From Helicobacter pylori Shi112 (GTDB lineage: Bacteria > Campylobacterota > Campylobacteria > Campylobacterales > Helicobacteraceae): a DNA stretch of 64,000 bases. Location of the stretch: positions 1,302,001 to 1,366,000 of the forward strand of contig NC_017741.1 in assembly GCF_000277405.1 (NCBI RefSeq). Reading direction: 5' to 3'. Positions 58,216 to 64,000 of this stretch are shown one piece after another. The translations under genes were made by a program, and so were the position numbers. The notes below the pieces were generated by a model, which had not been told where the DNA came from, did no database searches, and worked only from the letters and a program-made list of their open reading frames with translations. How positions within the stretch are numbered: position 1 is the stretch's first letter; each line of letters begins with the position of its first letter.

Positions 58216-59244
58216 TTAAACAATCACGCCCCCGCCAAGCAAGATGTCATCTTTATAAACGACTAAGGCTTGCCCTTTAGCCACGCCATAAAAAGGCTCT
58301 TCAAACTCCACCTCAATCGCCTCATCTTTCAAACTCACAAATGCTTTAGTAGGCACGCTCCTGTAACGAGCCTTGATAGAATATTCGCCATTTTTAAAAT
58401 CTTTCGTTAAAGATTTGTTTTTAGCCTTAAGCGAATGCGTGGCTAAATCTTCTTTTTTGCCCACAATTAACTCGTTCTTTTTAGCGTCAATCCCCACCAC
58501 AAAATGCGGCTCTAACGCGCCTTTAACACTAAAGCCTTTGCGTTTGCCAATCGTGTATTGCATGTAGCCCTTATGCGTGCCAATGATTTCGCCTTGTAGG
58601 TTTTTCACCACGCCCTCTTTTTCCACTTCAACATGCTTTTTTAAAGTGTCAATGTAGCTTTTTTCCACAAAGCAGATTTCTTGAGATTCTTTATAAGTCT
58701 CTAGAGTGCCTAAAAAAGGCATCGCATTCAAGGCTAAAGGCTTAATATCCTTTTTTAACAAATCCCCTAAAGGGAACACCAATTTAGCGATAACTTCATG
58801 CTCTAAAGCGTATAAAAAATAGCTCTGATCTTTAGTTTTATCCAAAGCCTCTTGAATATAGCTTACCTTGTCAATTTCTTTGACTCTCGCATAATGCCCC
58901 GTAGCGATCTTTTCACACCCTAATTTTAAAGCGTGATCTAAAGCTAGCCCAAATTTCATTAAAGGGTTGCACAACGCGCATGGGTTAGGGGTTTGCCCTT
59001 CTTCATAAGCGCTGATAAATTCATCATAAACCGCGCTTTTAAAATCCTTTTGAAAATCCAACACCTCTAAAGGAATGCCTAAAAACTCGCATGCTTTTTG
59101 AGCGTTTTTAATGTATAAATCATGCTTTTTTTCGCTCGCATGGAGTTTTAAATAAATCCCCACTAATTCATGCCCTTGCTCTTTTAAGCTATAAGCGCTA
59201 TAAGAGCTATCCACCCCCCCACTGAGTAATACCGCTATTTTCAT
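58216..59244 (-). CDS. mnmA: tRNA-specific 2-thiouridylase MnmA
   Basis: 342-aa enzyme making 2-thiouridine at tRNA wobble position 34. The PP-loop [14 protein letters not shown] is near residue 8, the catalytic cysteines in NPCALCNP and [11 protein letters not shown], and the tRNA-binding barrel follows. I chose the ATG at 59244 (family start [10 protein letters not shown]), not the upstream frame to 59304. Also called trmU in older annotation. Confidence 0.95.
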   Translation of the reverse strand: MKIAVLLSGGVDSSYSAYSLKEQGHELVGIYLKLHASEKKHDLYIKNAQKACEFLGIPLEVLDFQKDFKSAVYDEFISAYEEGQTPNPCALCNPLMKFGLALDHALKLGCEKIATGHYARVKEIDKVSYIQEALDKTKDQSYFLYALEHEVIAKLVFPLGDLLKKDIKPLALNAMPFLGTLETYKESQEICFVEKSYIDTLKKHVEVEKEGVVKNLQGEIIGTHKGYMQYTIGKRKGFSVKGALEPHFVVGIDAKKNELIVGKKEDLATHSLKAKNKSLTKDFKNGEYSIKARYRSVPTKAFVSLKDEAIEVEFEEPFYGVAKGQALVVYKDDILLGGGVIV

Positions 59245-59382
59245 TTCTAATCTTTCATTAAATGTTATGGCTCGTAGTCTAGCGCAAAAACCATTCATAA
59301 CCACCTTTTTTAACCATTGGCATGCTAAAATACCTAAAGATTTTTAAAAATCGCATCAAAACGCATGGAGAAAATAAGGGCA

Positions 59383-60144
59383 ATGGCCAAAATTGAATTG
59401 TTAGCCAAATTCACGCAAATCGCGCTCCCTAACAGCCAACCCTTATTGAAAAAAGTTTTAAACTACGCTAAAAAGCATTTCAGCCAGTGCCACATGCTCT
59501 CTTCATCGTTACTCATCTTAAACGACACGGAATGCTTTAAAAAAAACTACTTGCTTAATTGGGTCTATCATGCCCTTGAATGCGCGCATGAAAAAGATAT
59601 TAGCCAATATTCATTAGAAGAGATTTTACAAAAAAGCCACTTGCCCATACGCATCAAAATCATAGCTCAAAACACGCTTTTAGAAAAAATAGAAGTGAAA
59701 GTTTTAACCTTTGGGGCAGAATACGCGCTTTTTATCACCAAGCACCCTATCGCCAAGCGGTTTTTACGCCAAAAATTTAGCGGCTATGTGTTTTTAGAAA
59801 CCCAAGATGAATTGCATATAAGAGGCGATTCAGAGCGTTTTTGGGAACTCATTGTAACGCTCAATGAAAATAGAATCGTCCATAACGCATGCTTGCATTT
59901 CATCTATCCTAATGGCTTTGGTAAAGACAGCTACACCACCTTGGCTGAGCGCAAATTAAGAGAGTGCTATAAAACACTAGGTTTTATCAAGCATGAAAAT
60001 TTCAGCGAGGTGAAAAAGCGCTATTTAGAGTTGGCTAAAACCTACCACCCTGATTTATGCGATCTTAAAGAAAAAAAGGCTCTTTATGCCAAACGCTTCG
60101 CTATCATTCAAGAAGCCTACCGCCACATTAAAAAACACGCTTAA
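59383..60144 (+). CDS. J-domain protein with C-terminal HPD motif (HP1336 type)
   Basis: 253-aa protein from ATG 59383, which follows TAAGGG; an in-frame ATG at 59365 is possible. The N-terminal 190 residues have no recognised domain. The C-terminus, about residues 185-253, is a J-domain ([20 protein letters not shown], then [18 protein letters not shown]) with the HPD tripeptide that stimulates DnaK. Placing the J-domain at the C-terminus, away from the N-terminal position in DnaJ, suggests a specialised co-chaperone. It is convergent with nadD by 4 bases. Confidence 0.78.
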   Translation: MAKIELLAKFTQIALPNSQPLLKKVLNYAKKHFSQCHMLSSSLLILNDTECFKKNYLLNWVYHALECAHEKDISQYSLEEILQKSHLPIRIKIIAQNTLLEKIEVKVLTFGAEYALFITKHPIAKRFLRQKFSGYVFLETQDELHIRGDSERFWELIVTLNENRIVHNACLHFIYPNGFGKDSYTTLAERKLRECYKTLGFIKHENFSEVKKRYLELAKTYHPDLCDLKEKKALYAKRFAIIQEAYRHIKKHA

Positions 60145-60656
60145 ACCCCTAAACTGGTCCTAATCGCGCTAGAAGAAATCGGCACATCAATGCCTTTTAA
60201 AGGGAAATAACGCCCCTTAAATTGGATCTCTTCATAGCCAATCCTTTCAAAAACCACTAATTCCACCCTTTTTAAAAGCTCTTTAGCGTTAGTCCAAGAA
60301 GAAAGATGCCTTAAGCAATCCGCCCCTATGACTAAATAAAGCGTTTTAGGGCGGTAGAGTTTTTGAAAATGAATCACGCTTTCTATCGTAGGCACGGCCC
60401 TTTCTTGCTTGATTTCAAAATCGCTCAATAGCACCCTGTCTATTCCCTTTAAAGCTCTTTCTAATTCCTTAAAACGGGTTTGCGCGTCCAAAAAACATGG
60501 CTTTTTGAAAGGGTTTTGATAAGCGGGTAAGACAATGAGCTTGGCAAATGGCAATAATTCTAAAGTTTGATCAATAATGGCTAAATGAGCCTTGTGTAAG
60601 GGATCAAAACTCCCTCCATAGAGCGCTAATTCTTTGTATTTTAAGACGCTATTCAT
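60141..60656 (-). CDS. nadD: Nicotinate-nucleotide adenylyltransferase
   Basis: 171-aa enzyme of NAD synthesis. The ATP-binding [18 protein letters not shown] near residue 11 carries the HxxH-like motif, and DCLRHLSSW and [10 protein letters not shown] (ISSTxIR type) are visible. The ATG at 60656 lies inside the nikR end; a TTG at 60665 in frame is the alternative. It supplies NAD, the very substrate of the SIR2 protein elsewhere in the window. Confidence 0.93.
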   Translation of the reverse strand: MNSVLKYKELALYGGSFDPLHKAHLAIIDQTLELLPFAKLIVLPAYQNPFKKPCFLDAQTRFKELERALKGIDRVLLSDFEIKQERAVPTIESVIHFQKLYRPKTLYLVIGADCLRHLSSWTNAKELLKRVELVVFERIGYEEIQFKGRYFPLKGIDVPISSSAIRTSLGV

Positions 60657-61095
60657 TGCATTCAAAGCTAGACGCCTTGGTCAATTTAGCGAATTTAACC
60701 CCCCTAAGCCCTCCGATTTCTAATTGCAAGCGTTGGATTTCAAGCGAATTGCCTTGTAGAATGATCGTCTCTAAACAATTATGCGCGTCCATATGAATGT
60801 GCGTGGTGCATAAAACATGCGTCCCGCTGGCATGCTGAATGTCTATCATGCGCTGGTTTAATTCCCTTTGGTGGTGATCATAAATCACCACAAGCACGGC
60901 GATTTTGCTCTCATCATTAGGGTTATCTTCTGCCCAATTGTATTCTACTAATTTTTCTCTGATCATGTCGCGCACTAATTCTGAACGAGAAGAATAGCCG
61001 TTTTTAATGATGCGGTTGTCTAATTCGTCTAATAAATTTTGTTGCAAAGAAACCGAAAAGCGGATGATTGAATCGTCTTTATTGGGTGTATCCAT
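60649..61095 (-). CDS. nikR: Nickel-responsive transcriptional regulator NikR
   Basis: 148-aa ribbon-helix-helix regulator. DNA-binding N-terminus [20 protein letters not shown] with [15 protein letters not shown]; the nickel-binding C-terminal ACT domain has [20 protein letters not shown] and [12 protein letters not shown], which supply histidines and cysteine. In H. pylori it controls urease, nickel uptake and fur-linked genes. It has an overlap with nadD and is divergent from exbB. Confidence 0.96.
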   Translation of the reverse strand: MDTPNKDDSIIRFSVSLQQNLLDELDNRIIKNGYSSRSELVRDMIREKLVEYNWAEDNPNDESKIAVLVVIYDHHQRELNQRMIDIQHASGTHVLCTTHIHMDAHNCLETIILQGNSLEIQRLQLEIGGLRGVKFAKLTKASSFECNE

Positions 61096-61431
61096 TGAGA
61101 AAAATCCTTTTTTGGCATAAGTCTGTTAAAAGTCGCTCATGCTAGTATTATTGAATTGATTTAAAATTAACAATTATAATACAAATATAATACAAACTGG
61201 ACTTAAATGGTTGGCCATAAGAGCGTTTGGATTTGATTTCAATTACTAGCTTAATTATTATTGACTTGTTATTATTAAAACAATATAATCAACAATCCGA
61301 CATTCTTTTATCATTTTTAAAGCATTTATGCGAACGAATGCTTCTTAAAGAGTGCATGCTCTTAGAGTGTGGCTGTATTGCGTGTTGCTTTAATCTTAAG
61401 GGAATTATTTTATCATAGACAAGGAGTTTTT
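61096..61431. promoter_or_regulatory. nikR-exbB intergenic control region
   Basis: AT-rich divergent region. A perfect tandem 11-mer, TATAATACAAA twice, spans 61175-61196 and supplies plus-strand TATAAT boxes; on the minus strand a TATAAT (61173-61178) can serve nikR. Downstream, TTATTATTGACTTGTTATTA and ACAATATAATC (about 61257-61293) resemble Fur- or NikR-like A/T palindromic sites and another -10. AAAGAGTGCATGCTCTTA near 61349 forms a small hairpin. AAGGAG precedes exbB. Confidence 0.55.
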
Positions 61432-61869
61432 ATGGGCGGTTTTTCAATGGGAATGTTGAAAGATTATGTGGATGTATTTATTTTTGCGGTGCTTGGCGTG
61501 GCCAGTTTTTTAGCTTTGTGGTTTGTGATTGAAAGGGTTATTTTTTATTCTAAAGTCAATTTGAAAGCTTACGATGATATAGATGCCCTGAATTTGGATT
61601 TAACCAAGAATCTAACCATTCTCTATGTGATTTATTCCAATGCGCCTTATGTGGGCTTATTGGGGACGGTTTTAGGGATTATGGTGATTTTCTATGACAT
61701 GGGCATGAGCGGCGGGATGGACGCTAAAACGATCATGGTAGGTTTGTCTTTAGCTTTAAAAGCGACCGCTTTAGGGCTTGCTGTGGCGATTCCCACTTTG
61801 ATCGCTTACAATAGCTTGTTGAGAAAATCCGATGTTTTGAGCGAAAAATTTAGGATCATGAAAAAATGA
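61432..61869 (+). CDS. exbB: Biopolymer transport protein ExbB
   Basis: 145-aa MotA/TolQ/ExbB proton-channel protein with three helices, including [19 protein letters not shown] and [21 protein letters not shown] chose the ATG at 61432 with AAGGAG before it; the frame extends to 61369 without reason. It couples proton flow to TonB. The stop overlaps exbD by 4 bases. Confidence 0.95.
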   Translation: MGGFSMGMLKDYVDVFIFAVLGVASFLALWFVIERVIFYSKVNLKAYDDIDALNLDLTKNLTILYVIYSNAPYVGLLGTVLGIMVIFYDMGMSGGMDAKTIMVGLSLALKATALGLAVAIPTLIAYNSLLRKSDVLSEKFRIMKK

Positions 61870-62255
61870 AAAGCATCAGAAGAGGCGATGGGCTGAATGT
61901 TGTCCCTTTTATTGATATTATGCTCGTTTTGCTAGCGATTGTGCTAAGCATTTCTACTTTTATCGCACAAGGTAAGATTAAAGTCAGTCTCCCTAACGCT
62001 AAAAATGCGGAAAAATCCCAGCCAAACGATCAAAAAGTGGTGGTCATCTCTGTAGATGAGCATGACAATATTTTCGTAGATGACAAACCGACGAATTTAG
62101 AAGCTTTGAGCGCTGTAGTCAAACAAACAGACCCTAAAACCCTTATAGACTTAAAAAGCGACAAAAGCTCTCGTTTTGAAACTTTTATCAGCATTATGGA
62201 TATTTTAAAAGAGCATAATCATGAAAATTTCTCCATCTCCACAGAAGCTAAGTAA
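61866..62255 (+). CDS. exbD: Biopolymer transport protein ExbD
   Basis: 129-aa single-pass protein with the short cytoplasmic start [20 protein letters not shown] (the conserved Asp in PFIDIML) and a periplasmic domain. It forms the motor with ExbB. Its 3' end overlaps tonB by 35 bases. Confidence 0.96.
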   Translation: MKSIRRGDGLNVVPFIDIMLVLLAIVLSISTFIAQGKIKVSLPNAKNAEKSQPNDQKVVVISVDEHDNIFVDDKPTNLEALSAVVKQTDPKTLIDLKSDKSSRFETFISIMDILKEHNHENFSISTEAK

Positions 62256-63075
62256 AGTCTCAACGAGTGTTAGCTTTTTAATCTCTTTTGCCCTATACGC
62301 TATAGGGTTTGGCTATTTTTTACTGCGCGAAGAGGTCCCAGCGCCTTTAGCGCAAGCTGGCACCACTAAGGTTACCATGAGTTTAGCCAGCATTAACACT
62401 AATTCCAATACAAAGACCAATGCCGAGTCGGCTAAACCCAAAGAAGAGCCTAAAGAAAAACCTAAAGAAAAACCCAAGAAAGAAGAACCCAAAAAAGAGG
62501 TTTCAAAGCCTAAGCCTAAACCCAAACCCAAGCCAAAACCTAAGCCTGAACCCAAACCCAAACCCGAGCCTAAGCCAAAACCCGAGCCTAAGCCTGAGCC
62601 TAAAGTTGAAGAGGTTAAAAAAGAAGAGCCTAAAGAAGAACCCAAAAAAGAAGAAACTAAAGAGGAAGCTAAAGAAAAAAGCGCTCCTAAACAAGTAACG
62701 ACTAAAGACATAGTCAAAGAAAAAGACAAGCAAGAAGAATCCAACAAAACCTCTGAGGGCGCCACTTCTGAAGCTCAAGCTTATAACCCAGGGGTGAGCA
62801 ACGAATTTTTAATGAAGATCCAAACCGCTATTTCTTCTAAAAACCGCTACCCTAAAATGGCGCAGATTAGGGGCATTGAGGGCGAAGTGTTAGTGAGCTT
62901 TGTGATCAATCCTGATGGGAGCGTTACAGACATTAAAGTCATCAAAAGCAACACGACGGATATTTTAAACCATGCGGCTTTAGAGGCCATTAAAAACGCG
63001 GCGCATTTGTTCCCTAAACCAGAAGAAACCGTGCATCTAAAAATCCCTATCGCTTATAGCTTGAAAGAAGACTAG
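62221..63075 (+). CDS. tonB: Energy transducer TonB
   Basis: 284-aa TonB with an N-terminal anchor helix, a long periplasm-spanning linker of Lys-Pro and Glu-Pro repeats (KPKPKPKPKPEPKPKPEPKP and similar, about residues 75-130, then KEEPK-type), and the C-terminal domain RGIEGEVLVSFVINPDGSVT, which contacts the TonB boxes of outer-membrane receptors. In H. pylori it powers nickel, iron and haem uptake. The 35-base overlap with exbD shows tight coupling. Confidence 0.95.
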   Translation: MKISPSPQKLSKVSTSVSFLISFALYAIGFGYFLLREEVPAPLAQAGTTKVTMSLASINTNSNTKTNAESAKPKEEPKEKPKEKPKKEEPKKEVSKPKPKPKPKPKPKPEPKPKPEPKPKPEPKPEPKVEEVKKEEPKEEPKKEETKEEAKEKSAPKQVTTKDIVKEKDKQEESNKTSEGATSEAQAYNPGVSNEFLMKIQTAISSKNRYPKMAQIRGIEGEVLVSFVINPDGSVTDIKVIKSNTTDILNHAALEAIKNAAHLFPKPEETVHLKIPIAYSLKED

Positions 63076-63241
63076 CCAGTCTTTCTTTTAAAGGCGGTTT
63101 TTAAGCCTTAAAAGTTGAATCAAACCCCCATTTTTCCCAATTTACAAAACAAAATCTCTAAAATTTAGAGCTAAAATTAGCCATAAAATTCCATTTATTG
63201 CTTATAACACGAAATCTCTTTTTATCAAAGAAAAATCTATT

Positions 63242-63637
63242 CAGGTGTGGGTATGGATGCGCTTTATAACTTCATTAACGATAAAAACACTAACTTTTTA
63301 GGCAAGAACAACAAGCTCTCCGTGGGGCTTTTTGGTGGCTTTGCGTTAGCCGGGGCTTCGTGGTTTAATTCCTAGCAAGTGAATTTGACCATGATGAATG
63401 GCATTGATAACGCTAATGTCAGCACTTCTAATTTCCAATTTTTATTCAATTTAGGCTTGAGAATGAACCTTGCCAAAAATAAAAAGAAAAACAGCGATCA
63501 TGCCGCACAGAGCATGGCGTGGAATTGGGCGTGAAAATCCCTACCATTAACACACGGATTATTATTCTTTCATGGGCACTGAACTCAAATACAGAAGGCT
63601 CTATAGCGTGCACTTAAATCATGTGTTTGCTTACTAG
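63242..63637 (+). pseudogene. Decayed C-terminal part of a Hop-family outer-membrane protein
   Basis: The frame from 63242 reads SGVGMDALYNFINDK and KLSVGLFGGFALAGASWFN, typical Hop/Omp sequence, but meets an in-frame TAG near 63373. Further homology (NFQFLFNLGLRMNLA) continues, then frameshifts near 63520, and the terminal GVKIPTIN and FMGTELKYRRLYSVHLNHVF ends with the Hop-type C-terminal signature (hydrophobic, aromatic last residue). The N-terminal half of the gene is absent. Reference strains carry an intact Hop gene after tonB (HP1342 by memory), so this is probably its remnant. Confidence 0.85.
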
Positions 63638-63645
63638 GTGCACAC

Positions 63646-63667
63646 AAACCCTCTTTTAAGGGGGTTT
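63646..63667 (+). terminator. Terminator-like hairpin after the Hop remnant
   Basis: AAACCC pairs with GGGTTT across a CTTTTAAG-containing centre just after the remnant's stop, probably the terminator of the original gene. Confidence 0.5.
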
Positions 63668-63776
63668 CATTGCAAAATGCCGTGCTTATGAGTTTTGATT
63701 AAAATTTGGTTATTCACAAAGGCATGAAAGCCTTTTGCAAACAACTTCTTTAATTTTGTTTTTAAGAAAACGCTTT

Positions 63777-64000
63777 TTAACTTTTTTTCACTTTCTTTTC
63801 TATGAAGATATTCAAGCATTCTATGAGCAAGGCAAAACCAATGCCCGCATACAAGTAATTTTTATTGATGTGCAAATGCAATCCTTCTAAAAACAAAAAC
63901 ACGCCCACAACGAGCAAAAAAACAAAGGCTAAAGTTTTGATGCGGTAGTGTTTTTCAATAAAATTGCCAACGATTTTGGAAAAAAACATCATCACTATTA
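63777..64000 (-). CDS. TerC-family integral membrane protein, C-terminal part (cut by window)
   Basis: The frame is open to the right-hand window edge, so the start lies beyond 64000; the apparent start at 63995 is internal. The visible 74 residues, MMFFSKIVGNFIEKHYRIKT then FLFLEGLHLHINKNYLYAGI and IECLNIFIEKK, match the C-terminal helices of TerC/YkoY-type proteins (cation-linked membrane proteins). It converges on the Hop remnant. Confidence 0.8.
   Translation of the reverse strand, partial: IVMMFFSKIVGNFIEKHYRIKTLAFVFLLVVGVFLFLEGLHLHINKNYLYAGIGFALLIECLNIFIEKKVKKS

Noticed and set aside
61227-61418. 63-codon TTG frame upstream of exbB
   Set aside because: Lies in the regulatory gap with promoter-like sequence, weak start and no family resemblance.
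62313-62765. Minus-strand Gly/Leu/Ser-rich frame and a plus-strand Lys/Asn-rich frame inside tonB
   Set aside because: Shadow frames of the Pro/Lys/Glu codon repeats of the TonB linker.

Overview
The window is a chromosomal segment of Helicobacter pylori or a very close relative. Evidence is the low-GC coding style, the protein sequences, and a gene order that matches, from memory, the HP1266 to HP1343 stretch of reference genomes: nuo, pflA, trp, the S10/spc/alpha ribosomal block, crdAB-czcBA, nikR and exbB-exbD-tonB. It is mostly core genome, with several accessory or degraded patches.

Layout. 1-9690: plus-strand respiratory complex I genes nuoG (5' end outside the window) to nuoN, then the flagellar motor gene pflA and a phosphohexomutase gene. 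13473-14920: an accessory patch with an unrecognised 123-aa gene, a small lipoprotein, two mini-ORFs that look duplicated, and a 261-bp inverted copy of the 3' end of thiN. 14954-21360: minus-strand trpEGD(CF)BA operon. 21592-24127: a heptosyltransferase-like gene, class C acid phosphatase hppA, and a secreted YceI protein. 24165-24716: a non-coding gap with a long imperfect hairpin. 24717-26757: thiamine genes tenA, a TPP riboswitch, a pnuC-type transporter and thiN. 27306-41144: the complete minus-strand ribosomal protein super-operon from rpsJ to rplQ, with secY, map, infA and rpoA; rplO directly follows rpsE, with no rpmD (L30). A good -35/-10 promoter lies upstream of rpsJ.

41309-47944: a plus-strand ATPase gene, an octanucleotide tandem repeat of about 16 copies, an LPP20-like secreted protein, then on the minus strand fumC, a large SIR2-STAND gene broken by a one-base frameshift in a T run, and rnhB. 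The SIR2-STAND gene is the best candidate for an unusual system; it resembles anti-phage NAD-depleting STAND proteins. 48120-53858: the copper-resistance cluster crdA-crdB-czcB-czcA. 53862-56003: azlD, azlC and dnaJ on the minus strand. 56128-58155: a coiled-coil secreted protein and a NYN-domain putative ribonuclease with a structured leader. 58216-61095: mnmA, a J-domain protein, nadD and nikR. 61432-63075: exbB-exbD-tonB, facing away from nikR. 63242-63637: a decayed Hop-family outer-membrane protein gene. The window ends inside a TerC-family membrane protein gene.

How they work together: the nuo genes build the proton-pumping membrane arm; NikR and ExbB/ExbD/TonB serve nickel regulation and energised metal uptake; the thiamine genes form a salvage unit apparently controlled by thiamine pyrophosphate. 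I saw no rRNA or tRNA gene, intact insertion sequence or CRISPR array. Functions rest on motif recognition by eye; no database search was run.
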